Source: Eudorina sp. 2006-703-Eu-15
Taxonomy: Eukaryota; Chlorophyta; Chlorophyceae; Chlamydomonadales; Volvocaceae
DNA: 64,000 nucleotides
NCBI GenBank assembly: GCA_003117195.1
Contig: BDSI01000017.1
Span: forward strand, 981,362 to 1,045,361
Direction of reading: 5' to 3'
In this document: piece after piece, positions 1 to 11,180 of the stretch
Numbering within the stretch: the stretch's first letter is position 1
Layout of the letters: each line of letters opens with the position of its first letter
Notes under the pieces: model-generated
Database searches by the model: none
The model's input: only the letters and a program-made list of their open reading frames with translations
Told to the model about the DNA's origin: nothing
Translations under genes and position numbers: made by a program

Positions 1-52
1 GAGTGTACAACCGCTCCTACGTGTTTCGTGCTCTCGCCCTTCCCGCACACAG

Positions 53-3000
53 ACGAGCTGCCCGAGGAGGATCAGTTCGGGCGGGTCCGCTACCTGGAGC
101 TGTGTCGGGAGCTGGGCATCAGCCCGGTTTCCCAGATCCTCAAGTACCTGGAGCTGGAGGCGCTGCACGTGGAGCACTACGGTGCGCAGCGGCCGGGCTG
201 CCGGAGGAGGGGGGGAGGGGAACAGCGGCCGCAGGCCGCCGGACATGCCGCCGGATGAGGGGTTGTAGGGCACGACAGGGGTCCGAACAGCCCCACTGGC
301 TGGGTTTGCGAGGGCGGAGCCACGTCCGTGGACAGCGTTGCTTACCGTATTGCCGGTAGCTTGTTGGCTGACGTGGAGGATGATAGCGCACTGGCGTCCT
401 GTGTTCCAGCCGTATCCGCTCCGTTGCTACGTCCCAACGCGGTTTCTGTTCCCCCTCTGGACTGGCCCGGGTGGTCCAGGCCTGGGGCTCAAGGGCATCC
501 GGGCGCTGGCTGGCGCGCTGCGCATCAACCAGAACGTGACGGTGCTGCGGCTGGCGGACAACGCCATCCCGGACGAGGGCTGCGGGGAGCTGCTGCGGAT
601 GCTGCTGGATAACAGCAGCGTCACGCTGCTGGACCTGTCGGGCAACCGGATGGGGCAGACGGGCTCGAAGGCGCTGGCAGACCTGCTCATGTCGCGGGTG
701 GGTGGTGCGGCCAGGAGTGGCTGTGAGGGGCGAGCAGTGGGTGGACAAGGGATGGGGGATAGGGGCAGTGGACGAGAGCGGGTGTGAGGTGTGAGGGGCG
801 CGGAGGGCGATGACGTGGAGTCAGGTGTGAGGCGGATGGAGCCTATCTCCAGGAACTGGCCCTGATCCGGATATCCCTACCTGCGCGGGTGGGCGGGGGC
901 GGTTGTGTGACAGCTTTGCGTTCGGCTCTACGTGCGCGCCCCTTGACGATCATGCCCTGGCCTGGCTTGTGCACTCGTCCGGCCGCCCACTGACCCACCC
1001 CACACACCCGCTTGTACCGCCCACTGCGCTGGCCTTCACTCAGAACACCGTCCTCCGCAGCCTTACGCTGGCAAAGATGAAGCTGGGGGACCGCGAGGGG
1101 GTGCTGCTGGGCAACTGCCTGGAGAATAATACGGCGCTGCGGCAGTTGGACCTGTCCAGCAACGACCTGGGGGAGAAGACGGCGCATGCGCTCGGGCAGG
1201 TGCGGGCTGGCGGAGGGGAATGGAGCAAAGATGGGACGGAGGGGATGTCGCGTGAAAATGAACCCAGGGTGCAGCTGGGTACCCCGGAGGGGATGCGGCG
1301 GGTCCTGCTGGGGACGGCATGTATCCCGTCCAGAGGAGCTTCGTACGGGGCTGGACGAAGGAAGGGATACATGCCATCTAGGCGCCTGCTGGCTCACCAA
1401 CCCTAGCATGGGCAGTGCGTGGCCCATGTAGAGTGCGGGGTCGTCTACGGCTTTCAGTACCACGCCTTCCTTGTCGTCTGCACGGTGCTGAGCATCTAAT
1501 GGGCGTGAGGAAGCAGCTTGATAGGGCCCAGCAGGCCCGTTCAGGGAGCTTCCTGCAGAGTGCGGCCCGAGGCAAATGGACGACAACCCGTGTCCCACCC
1601 GCCACCACCCGGCCCCGTGACCCGCGCTCTACCCACCTCCCGGCTCTGTGATCCGCCCTGCAGGTGCTCATGGTGAACCTAGGGCTGACGGACCTGAACC
1701 TCTCCTGGAATAAGCTGCGGCCGCGGGGGGTAGCTCACCTGGCGGAGGGCCTCAAACCCAACCTCACGTTGCAGGCGAGGAAGGGTCGCCTCGGGAGGGG
1801 GAGGATGGGGTCTATCTGCGGGGCCCCGTTCGGATACACATTCTTGATATATCCGCGAAAGACCGCATCACGGCCCAATCTGGCCCGGGGGAGCGATGGC
1901 CCGCCAGATGCCTGGTCACTGCATCGCTGCGCACCGCTCTCAAGGAGCACCGCAGCAGCTCATGTGTTCATCCCCTGTGCTGTGCGCGAGTCGCCGCAGT
2001 AAACGGCACCCCCGCTAAGTTCTCCGGCCGGCCCATGGGTCGCCTGGTCGCGCAGGTTCTGGGCCTTGGCTGGTGTGGGCTGCAGGATCAGGGCGCTGCG
2101 TCCTTCGGGGTCGCCCTCAAGATTAACCAGGTCCGTTTGCCCTCACACCCTCTCGCTGGGGTGCTGAACCGCTGGTGCTGAATGCGAGGGCAGGGGTGCC
2201 TCGGCAGGGAGGGAGGGGGTTTGCTCCGCCGTCCAGGATCAGATTGCGCCGGGGATCCAAGTTGTGGGCTGCTCGACGGGACGACGGCCCCGCCTCAACG
2301 TGAACGGATGGGGGTGCGAGGTACACGTCCCGACCTGGGCCCCTGAGTTTCCGATCGTCAGGGGTGCGCCAGTCCGTCAGGCCTGTCAGCACTGCCTCAC
2401 TGCTTTCCCGGAGCTGTACCCGTCTGCCTCCGCAACGTCTGAGCACCCGCCCCCCGTGGCACTGCTCCCCAACCCTAACCCCCACACTTGCGTCGCTCTC
2501 AATCCGTACGATACCGTACGATGCCGCCCTCAGGGCCTGGTGGATGTGGACCTGTCCGGTAATCAGATTACACTGGAGGGGTTGCGGGCTCTGGCGGAGG
2601 GTATCGCGAGCTCCGCGACCCTGGCGGCCATCGTGCTTGACAACAACGACCTGCGGGCGGAGGGCGGCAAGGTTGGCTGGGGGGACATCGGGCGGAGGCG
2701 GGGGGGCAGGGAGGGCTGGGGGCAGTGGGAATGGGGCGCGGTGACAAGGAGGGCACTCTGTGCAAAGCGAAGGGCCAGGGAGGGTGTGCGGTGGAAGGGT
2801 GTGCGGCTTGCGGCGCACAGCGGGGATCCAACAGCGGGTGGTTGCTTGGTCATCGTCTAGGGTTCCGGTTCTAGGGCGCGAATGCGGGGCGTGGGGTCGT
2901 ACTGGAGGAGGGTTGGGTGGAGAAAGGAGAGAACGACCGTGTTTGGTTTGTATACGAGCGATTTGCCGTTTTGGATATTCCTTGCTGTGTGCTCCCTAGT

Positions 3001-3774
3001 CCCATCTCGTTGCTGCTCCGCTTTGGTTGAATTGTTCAGTCGTGAACTCCGGATCCCATCCGTTTTGACATCCGTACTCGGACCCGCCGCCGCCGGCCCC
3101 CTCCCCCCCAGGAGCTGCTACACGCCGTAGACCGCAACAAGGGGCTGGTGCTCTGCAGCATAGAGAACACCAACACATCGGACCAGGTGACGCGGGCCGT
3201 CCCGTGGGTGTCGCGGGGTGGGGGCCGGGAGTTGAACGCTGGGCACGTGCAGGTGATAGTTCGCAGGAAAGCGTGCTGCGGGTGAACCTGTATGCAATCA
3301 TGCCTCCGGAAGGGGATCGGTCGGCCGGGTTAACGTGGGAAAAGGGCAAAGCCGAGACGGGATCATTGCAGAATTGAAGCCCGGGATTGTGTAGTACACG
3401 CACATCCAGACAAATCGGGTGGTTCTGGGCGGATTTCTCAATAAACACGCAAATCCAGACAGCTGATCCAGGCGCTGATCCGCGACTCAGCCGAGGCCTC
3501 CCATACGTCTGCGGAGTGCAACGTGACGACCAATGGTTCCACTGCGCACGTGAAAGGTATTGCAGTGCAGCGCGCGCTGATGCACCGGACTGCCCCGCCC
3601 CCGGGCTCGTCTGGCCTCCCTCCTGTGGACCCTTCCATGGTGCAGATCCGACTGGCCATGGAGGCGCTGCTGGAGCCCCGCCGCAAGTTGCGCGACAAGC
3701 TGCACGCCGCCCAGATGCAGCAGGCGGGGGCGCAGCAGTCGCAGCCGCCCGGCCAGCAGCCGCGACCCTCGTGA
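53..3774 (+). CDS. LRRC74/NLRC3-like leucine-rich-repeat protein, 5' partial, eight exons
   Basis: Eight in-frame exons can be joined: 53-181, 480-697, 1044-1199, 1664-1774, 2056-2130, 2534-2671, 3112-3186 and 3463-3774, with TGA at 3772-3774. All phases agree; after exon 1 every intron is phase 0. The product (about 404 visible codons) opens with a segment like the N-terminus of LRRC74 proteins (YLELCRELGISPVSQILKYL) and then carries at least eight ribonuclease-inhibitor-type repeats, with cores such as LRLADNAI, LDLSGNRM, LDLSSNDL, LNLSWNKL and VDLSGNQI. The last exon is a repeat-free tail rich in Q, P and A. Exon 2056-2130 has no ATG and is easily missed. The intron after 1774 starts with GC and ends with AG. 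These proteins are binding scaffolds with no catalytic site. The first exon probably follows the CACAG acceptor at 48-52, so the start codon is outside the window. Exon borders are inferred, not tested. Confidence 0.85.
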
Positions 3775-5400
3775 GCGGCAGCGCGACCCGGGTGTCGGTC
3801 AGTTCATGTGCCCACGTGGTGTCGCCGAACGGGATTCCGAAGATTGGCACACACACACGCTGGTTTTAGTCGGCCGGTCTACCGGTCGGGTGGGTTCGGA
3901 TCGGGTCGGGCGGATGTACTCGCCAGCACATTCAGAGCACGCCGCCAGGGATATATGGCAGGATCGGTCAGGCAGCCGTCCAGCGGTGTCCGTGAGGGCT
4001 GGGCCGGCTAGCAGTGCAGCCCTTCAGGAGACGGGTGGGTGGCCTGGTGATGGCGTGTTCTGCATAGGTACATGGTTTGCATCATCCTTCCGTCGATCGA
4101 TCCTTGTACGACGTACTTGTTGGGTTGCATTCTTGCATAGGCAGGTGAGCAACCGCGCACGTTCAAGGTCTTGCCGCTGCACCCGACGCGCCCGCGGAAG
4201 GTCGTCGGCTTCCGTTCATCATCTAAATAAACAATTTGTTCGGGTATCATCCTACGCGGCGGGCACGGCGCCGCTGGTGAACTCAACTGGCCCTACCTGT
4301 GCGGGCCGTGAGCGGGCGGGCGTCGGTCGGAAGCAGCGTCGTGGTGTTGTGGCGCATCACGCATGGCCCCGCTGTCATGCATAGTGGTGATGGGCGAGCG
4401 GCGGCGGTGTCGGACGGGGGTGCTGTCGGGGTCCCTCTGGCGCGCGTCTGCTGCTATAGTCTTATGAACCGATGATGAATGAAATGCGCCCCGGGTACAC
4501 GAATAAGCCCCGGGCACCCAGCCCGTGTGACAGCTGTATCTCCTCTGACAGCCGCCGAGTGGCTGCGTGAGCCACTCGAATGAACAAATTGTACGGGGCA
4601 GTCCCTCCTCCCGGCGGTCTGAGCTTGCGGCGGGGGCCTTGGCGTGTAGCGCGACTAGATTTTGTTTGGTCGCCGCAACATCACAGGGGTGTACGTCGGC
4701 ACAGGCTTCTATGTTCTCTCGGAAGAACTTGAATCAGAGAGCGGCTGTGTGTGGGGGACCGGGTTCGGAGCCCGCTCAAGGCGTGTTGTGTGCGTGTATC
4801 TCCAGGGGCTAACCTACGACGGCTTCCTGTGAGCCCGCTTCGTCAAGGAATGAGCGACAGTCAGGTGGGACGGCGGCTCTGGGCTCTTGGGCTGCGTTGC
4901 GCGGAGCAGGACAGAACGTGTGGCGCTGGATGGGCTCCGTGCAGGGGCGTCCCGCCGCCTTCATGCATTACCAAGTTGAGATCCCTGCTGCGAAATGATT
5001 CGGATTCTCGTGACCCCGTCGAGCTTGGCGCTGCAGCTTCGTGCTTGGCGTTGCAGCCTCGGTCCGCCGTAACGTGGAAAGCGCGACGGACGAAGGGAGC
5101 GCAACACCTCTCGCCTCAGGGTGAGACAACGGCTTCGTAGGCCGTTGGCAAACGGCTTTTACCTGGGCCGTGCAAGTCACGTACTTTGTGCGCCTTCAGG
5201 CAATTGTGGCGGGCGTCCGCAATCCGTGCGCCAGGGACGTAATCTGCCAGGGCTTGCACTGGCTGGCACATGTGCGCTAGCGCCTGGCAACCTCAGCAGC
5301 CGCTACGCCTCAAGCGAGCACGGCTGACGAGAGGGCACCCGACGGTATGAGCAACACGGCAGGCACGCCTACCTCCCGTTCGGCTTTACGGTCTCGGTTA
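3775..5400. other. Non-coding stretch: likely 3' UTR and spacer
   Basis: No reading frame here shows a recognisable domain or a convincing exon chain. The first few hundred bases may be the 3' UTR of the leucine-rich-repeat gene. I found no TGTAA, the usual green-algal polyadenylation signal, close to the stop codon, so the transcript end is not placed. From about 5400 the sequence becomes related to the dispersed repeats. Confidence 0.4.
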
Positions 5401-5640
5401 GCTATCGAACAACCCCCGAATAGAGAGCGTGACACGCAATCGGCTGGATTTGGTGCTGGGTACTGATGGAAAGACGGGCCCGGGTTGGTGAGAACCCCCT
5501 GGTGAACGTGTCACCTACACCCATTACCTGGAACCCAATCGGAGTTGGAACGGGATCTGAAAACGTGATCACTGAGTTCCCCTCAGTTCCGCTCAATTCC
5601 CCGCAGTCCCGCTCAGTCTGGCTGAGTTATCGAAAACTTC
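5401..5640 (-). repeat. Inverted copy of the dispersed tail repeat
   Basis: Read on the minus strand, this matches the region around 43,490-43,690 and 58,530-58,740 and, more weakly, 16,430-16,640. Shared blocks include TTCCAACTCCGATTGGGTT and the short GGGACTGA/GGGAACTGA runs beside it. It is diverged and opposite in orientation to the other copies. It marks the edge of the repeat-rich region next to the host gene. Confidence 0.6.
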
Positions 5641-6271
5641 ATACAGCTGTTTTGTCCTTAGTTCTAAACACGTACGTATTACCGCTGGCGGTTGGATGGG
5701 GGGGAAACGGGCAGGCACGGGCGGCGGCGCAAGGGCACAAACACGTGGGTAACTGACATGCGTGTGGGTTCACGTATGCGACAGTGTACGGAACCTGCCC
5801 AAACGATATGGCCACCCGTAGGAGACAGGGTGTGAATTGCAAGATTTGCAAAACTGGCGTGGTCTGCTTGCGAGCTGTGCAAACATTTGACCCAGCCAGC
5901 CAGCCAGCCAGCCAGCCAGGCAGGAAGCCAGCCTCTCTCCATTACGGAGGGGCACAAGTGGCTCTCGCCATGATCGCCGCGTTCCCACACGCGAACATTG
6001 TGTTTCGTCTGCGCCCAGAACAGCCGACAACCGGAACCAGCCGACAACCGGAATAAGCGGGCCAGCGCTGAACGGCCACCAGGGCCGAACAGCTCCGCAC
6101 ATCACGGACCCAGGCTGGACGGCAGGGGAACCTCCCCCGCTCCTACAGCTGATGGTATCCCTGGCTCATCACCAGCCACCATCACCACCGCCGCCCGCAT
6201 CACCACCCACGGTGTCGTGTGGGTCCGCACTGGCCTGGATGAGGCCCCAGCGGCAAATATGCACGTAGTCC

Positions 6272-6342
6272 GTCTGGCCAATACCGCCACCTGCCATGCA
6301 ATGTCCTGTACATGGCATGGCAGGTGGCGGTATTGGCCAGAC
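6272..6342. repeat. Perfect 28-bp inverted repeat (hairpin), copy 1
   Basis: Arms 6272-6299 and 6315-6342 are exact reverse complements separated by 15 bases. As RNA or single-stranded DNA this would form a strong hairpin. The same arms and loop occur at 44,841-44,911 and 59,880-59,950, always past the stop side of the protease module. It could be a 3'-end structure or part of a mobile element; function unknown. Confidence 0.9.
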
Positions 6343-6437
6343 AGCAGACACGCCGTCACCCAAACTCCGACACCACCACCGACACCATGACGCTTTGCAG
6401 CATCCACCCACAGCACGCATCCACTCACCATCCAGCG

Positions 6438-7991
6438 CTACTCGCCCCGGTCCTTGTCACGAGCTGCAACCAGCAGATCATGGCAGCGGCGCAGCAGCCG
6501 GACGAGCACAAGTGCAGGCACGAACAGCGCCATGCACGGCTTGTGCGGCACGTTGTCGAGGCAGTACTGCACGTCGCAGTCACGCGCCACGCCCTCCTGC
6601 CGGCGAGCGCGCTTCCGGCTGCCACCGCACGTCGACGCCTGCCCGGTCAGCCCCGTGACGCCGTCGTCAGCCGACCACTTGACCGTCTCCACCACAACCT
6701 CGCCGCTGGCCGCCGCAGCCGCTGCTGGTGCACCGCTGCCGATGCCACTTGCGTCACCCTGCTCCGCTGCTGTTCTGATGTCCCGCGGGTTGCTATTGGT
6801 TCCGTGCTCGTGCCACATGATGCCCGAGTGCATGCCAGCCAGGAAGCGGAAAGGTGGACCGAAGGCCACAGCGCCGCCGCTGCAGTTGGGGAGCCCCCCT
6901 GCGCACACGCGTGTAGGTGGTTTGGAGCTCGGCACAGGATGAATTTGACAGGTCAAAGTCATACCGGCAGTTGGTATCAAGTACCGCACACCGAGCACCA
7001 ACCTGATCGAGCTACTATTCCCTCCCATCACGTGATGCGCGCAAGCGTCAAGTAGTGGGGTGTGAGGGCCGCCGCCGTGACCTGCCTGAGTACGAGCCGA
7101 ACGCCTCGTCCGCATCCTCACTGAGCCAGCAGACTTCACCCGCGGCGAACAGGGGGGTAGCTGACTGCTTGAAGCCCATGACGGTCTCGTCTGCCGCGAG
7201 CGGAAAGCCGATCATCGTGATCGGGATGCCAGGCATCAGCCCTAGGCCAGCGTTCACCCTGTGGTGGACAGGCAGAGGACCAGGAGGCCAAGGGAGTGTG
7301 TGAGCATCACAACATGACTGGCATGGGCATGGATACATACATCCGAGTCGCGGTTGAAGATGGAACCTACATCAACATCAAAGGCAACCGCATGAGAGGC
7401 ATGTGCGCCTTGCGTGACGACTGGAGCCGGCTGCGCAGCAAGTCCTACACAGGAGTGTTGCTGTGCCGGTGTTCGCGTGCCCCACCAGTGGCAAAGCTGG
7501 CCGAGACTCACTCGAAGGGGATCGCTGTCCGCAGCACGTCAGGCAGCTCTGTGCCGTCGTCCAGCAGCAGCACCGTGACGTCGTACTTCGGGAAGCTGGC
7601 GAGATGCCTGCAAACGGGCCCGTGGCCGAGTCCAAGTCGCGCGCACTAATACAGAGGCACGTACAGACAAATTAGGGGCAAACTACTGAGCCGAAAGGTG
7701 TCCGGTCCGTTTAACCCATTCAGCTGCGGTTCGTCACGCAGAGGAGGAGCAGGGAGTGGCGATACCGTCGTAAACACTTGCCTGAGCCTGTGGCCGCACA
7801 CTTCGAAGCTCGTCACGTCGATACTCTGGCCGGGCTTGGCGTTCATGCAGTGGCGCGCGGCCAGCACGTATTTCCGGCCTTTGAACCTGACCCAGGCAAC
7901 AGGAGCCGACGGTCTCGCCCGCGTCCACCAGGCGCATCACACTAAAGCCGGAAAACTCCGCGAGCTGTGACGCGGCGGCTGTGATGCACAA
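6438..7991 (-). pseudogene. Serine protease-like module P1, frameshifted
   Basis: This is the first of three copies of a chymotrypsin-fold protease-like gene (compare 45,019-46,580). The histidine segment (LAARHC), the strand segment (YDVTVLLLDDGTELPD), the aspartate-type segment (RDSDVCIH) and the serine segment (PNCSGGAV) are all recognisable. Two one-base length differences break it relative to the other copies. One is an extra C near 7889-7894, just before the histidine segment. The other is an extra base near 6907-6920, just before the serine segment. The gene is therefore probably dead, unless these are assembly errors. It lies downstream of the S1 module at 8545-9945 on the same strand. 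Confidence 0.6.
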
Positions 7992-8544
7992 CAGGGCACC
8001 AGAGCAGAGGCAGGGTCACTGGGCGTGTACGGTAGGGGCCCGGGGAGCTGGAAACAGGGACAACAAGTTTTCGTGGCACGTGTTGCAACATACACAGGAA
8101 ATGTCATCAGAGAACACCACGCGCACGCACACAAGCTAGGACAGACCTACCCTGCTGCGGCTGCTGGTCGCGCTGCTGGTGCTCCGCGTCCTGCCCGCTG
8201 GCGTGTACACCTGCAGGTGGCACGCAGGCGGGGGCGCGGCCAACGTACATTAAGGGCACGCAAATTAAGGGCTAGTGGCGCTCTGGAACACTTGTAAAAA
8301 ACAGCGAGCGGCCCGCGAGGCACAATACCACGACCTCAACTTCCTCGAATAAGCCCTGAAGGTGACACGAACAAACTCATCCAACACAGACCAAAGGCTG
8401 AGCTGGGCGCCACACGCGACTACCTCAAGAAGTACTGCTGCTCGCGCCCGCGCCTGCCATGCCAGCGCCCGCCCGACCTGGACCTGCGCCCGCCCCACCT
8501 GCACCCGCCGCACCTGCACCCGCCCCACCTGCACCCGCCCCATC

Positions 8545-9945
8545 GCATCCCTCAGCACACCCCAAAGCGCACGCCCACCCACGCTCACCCTGCTGGCTTC
8601 GCAAGGGCTCCGCACCGGGAGCGCTGGTGCTGGCGCCTGAGGGAACAGGCAGAGTGTGTGCGATACGATGTGTGGGCGTGCATGTGGGTGGGCGGGTCGG
8701 GTGGCCGGCCTCCGTTGTGAGGGGCCCTGTGCACGGCCTTGATAGTCCGCGCCAGTGAGACCATTGAGGGTCAGAACTCAGACTACGCAGGGCTGTACGT
8801 TGCTTTGAGGCAGGTTTCGCGGACAGGACCTCGTTAAGCCTGGATGGTGGCCCCACCTCCCACCGGAGGGGCACTGTTCTGACACCCTGAGCACGCGACG
8901 CAGCGCCCCGCCGCCCCCAACCCGCCCCAATACGCGATGGCCCCACTCTGCAGCTGGTTCCCAACAAACCGCGTGCCGATCCCCACCCCGATAGCTTCGT
9001 CGAAATGCTCACCAGCAGCAGCCCGCAGCGAGCCTGCTGGGGGAGGAAAGCACAACGGATTCCAGTGAGACTGCAGCTTCAAGGTCGCGGGCCAATACGC
9101 ATTAAGGATATTCATCGGTCGGTCGGGCAATCGGTTGCCACTGGAACCCGCGCAGCAGTGCCCACAGCGGCAAAGGTGATGGCCACTATTCCGCCGCGCT
9201 CTTCGCGGTAGCCTACCCGCGTACGCATTCGTCCGCTAGAGCTGGTGTTTTTGCTCAGCTATGAACGTTTCCATTAAACGCATGCGGGCGTTGCAACAGA
9301 TGGGAAGGGCAGCAGTTCTTAAGTGGCACCACAGGCGGATTCTCCTACCCTTGATTTCTGAAGAAGACCGCACGAACTTGATGATTGCCTTATTGTCAGC
9401 GCCCTTCGGAAAGAAGACGAGGTCCCCCTCCGACAATGAGCCCAGGAAGGCTAGCAAACCGCCGAGCTCTTCCCCCTCTACGCCGAGCGCGTTTGCGGCA
9501 GCTTTGAAAGCAGCAGCCGCCTCCTCGCGGCTGACCATCCTTGCGTTGCGGTGTTGGGTGCGAGAGTGCTCACGATGACCAAAACTGCGGAAAGGCGGAT
9601 TACCAATGCTGAGAACGATGTATAACGAGATTGCTTCTGCTTCTTTTACAAAACTATGACTCAATTGTGGCGCAGGTAGAGCAGGCACATCGCGATGTTC
9701 TTAGCAAAATGCGCCAAGCTGACGAGGGTCTGACTGCGACGTAAATGGCTTCAAGTCGTCAGGTAGGGTGTCAGCTCGTGAGGCCGTGATAATGGGCACA
9801 GCCCCTGGAGCACAGCTCGGGGCCGGGTGACGAGCGCTGACGTGGCGTGCCGAGGGGCAGCGGGGTGGGCAAGGGCAAGACACGCGCGCGACCGACAGAT
9901 AGCAACAGGCGCCCGCGTTCGGGCCTGAAACCTCGCAAGCACATC
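8545..9945 (-). repeat. N-terminal module S1, copy a, upstream of protease P1
   Basis: Recurs at 13,473-14,873 and 62,179-63,570 almost unchanged, and partially at 19,923-20,429. On the minus strand it has two coding-like exons. The first (about 9349-9688) contains MVSREEAAAAFKAAANALG, then GDLVFFPKGADN, and ends at a GT donor after SSSEIKG. The second (about 8840-9050) contains GEHFDEAIGVGIGTRFVGN and AIAYWG. Both segments are kept in the diverged S2 copies, which suggests past selection on protein. I do not recognise the domain. Its position, upstream of protease or kinase exons on the same strand, makes it a plausible N-terminal part of those genes. Confidence 0.6.
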
Positions 9946-10130
9946 CTTTTGAGCTATGCCGAAGCTTGTGATCATGTCGGATGCGCTCTGCGCGCGCGTC
10001 AAGGACTTCTTTCGCAACACATTTTGCGTCCGGTCGCTGACCTCAGACGCGCTCCTCTTCGCCCGCCGACCGACTACAACGCGCAATCTTGGTGCAAGAG
10101 GTCGATAGGCGCTCGCGGTTGAGCTATGCT
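9946..10130 (+). repeat. Tail repeat with a 50-codon open frame
   Basis: Related copies lie at about 16,130-16,320, 43,165-43,380 and 58,200-58,420. On the plus strand an ORF from ATG 9956 to TAG 10,108 encodes 50 residues, including KDFFRNTFCVRSLTSDALLF. The same peptide persists with few changes in the 16 kb and 43 kb copies but is shifted out of frame at 58 kb by four added bases. Whether it is translated is unknown; the minus strand is also open here. Confidence 0.35.
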
Positions 10131-10310
10131 ATGGGTTTCAGGCAATGCTTGCAGGTGACACGCACGCACGGGGCTTCTCATCAAATCTGATCCATTTTCC
10201 CACCAGCACCAGCAATCAAATTGCGTGTCACGCACCCTTGTGCCCTAATAAACCGGTTACACCATGCGGAAACCAGCCACCAAACCCAACGCTTCTGGTT
10301 CTGATTCTTG

Positions 10311-10945
10311 TCATGAATTCAGTGAATCGGGGGTTGTCCCGGCGGCGGCCGAGGGGCCCTCCACACAGCCTGAGGCGCTAGCGGCCGTGAAGGCGGCTGT
10401 CGACCTGGGGTCATTGACGAGAGTGTTTACATCTTGCGCCTGCGCCCAAGCGCAGGAGAACGTGACATGAAGCCCCTGGGTAGCTCGCATCAAGGTGCTG
10501 CAGTGCAGTTTGCAGGCTGCCGTGGGCGCGGCGCCGGCGTCCGTTCCGCCGCTGCTGCCACTATCTGCGGCAACGCTACTGGATGAGAGCGAGCTGTTGG
10601 AGCTGGGCAGGACGGTGACGAGGCCGGGTCCGGGTTGAAACCTGTGCCGGGAAGCCAAAATCACAAATGCACAGAGCGTATACGTCGCTCGCGAACCTTG
10701 ATCCTTGCACTGCATAACAGTATCCACCAAGTCATTATCCCAATCCTTGCAGACCACACGGCGCGAATCCAAGTCAACCTCATCCTGCGTTTCATCCACT
10801 TGCCACGTATTCTGATCCGTCGAGCGCGCTTAAAAGCATCCGCCAAGCGGGTATCCGTATACACACAGACGCTAAATGAATCCTGCGGGTGTCCAGCGAC
10901 TGTTGTAATCAGACCGGGATACCCTCCCTCCGCGCCGCTCACCAC
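10311..10945 (-). CDS. Unidentified coding-like sequence downstream of kinase K1
   Basis: Two overlapping minus-strand frames look protein-like. One contains GLITTVAGHPQDSFSVCVYT followed by DTRLADAFKRAR. The other, entered about 10,830, contains NTWQVDETQDEVDLDSRRVV and DWDNDLVDTVMQCKDQGSR, then a serine/alanine-rich tail to a stop at 10,311. No GT-AG intron joins them cleanly, so this is either a frameshifted gene or two exons whose splice sites I cannot place. The copy at 16,718-17,352 is nearly identical. No family recognised. Confidence 0.35.
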
Positions 10946-11180
10946 ACGCGATGCGCATGCGCCCTACCCCACCGACCGAAGGCCTGGGCGACGAAGGCCT
11001 GGGTTCAAGTCATACTGTGTGAGCTTATGCATAACCAGCGCACACACGCACCACCGCACTTCTTGCTTGCCCCCGTCACCGCTTGCCGGCTTGCCCAATA
11101 CTAGTCTAGGAGGGGCGCTGCCATCCCTCACGACCTCCCTGCACGCCACCCTGTGTTCGCGCGGCCATCACCCCTTCAGC

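Noticed and set aside
5893..5922. CAGC/CCAG tetranucleotide run as a functional element
   Set aside because: A simple microsatellite, shorter in the other two copies (44,490 and 59,531); no sign of function.
8459..8758. Proline-rich plus-strand protein (PAPAPPAPAP) and its copies
   Set aside because: The low-complexity GCACCCGCC-type repeat is open in several frames and its length varies between copies; no evidence of translation.
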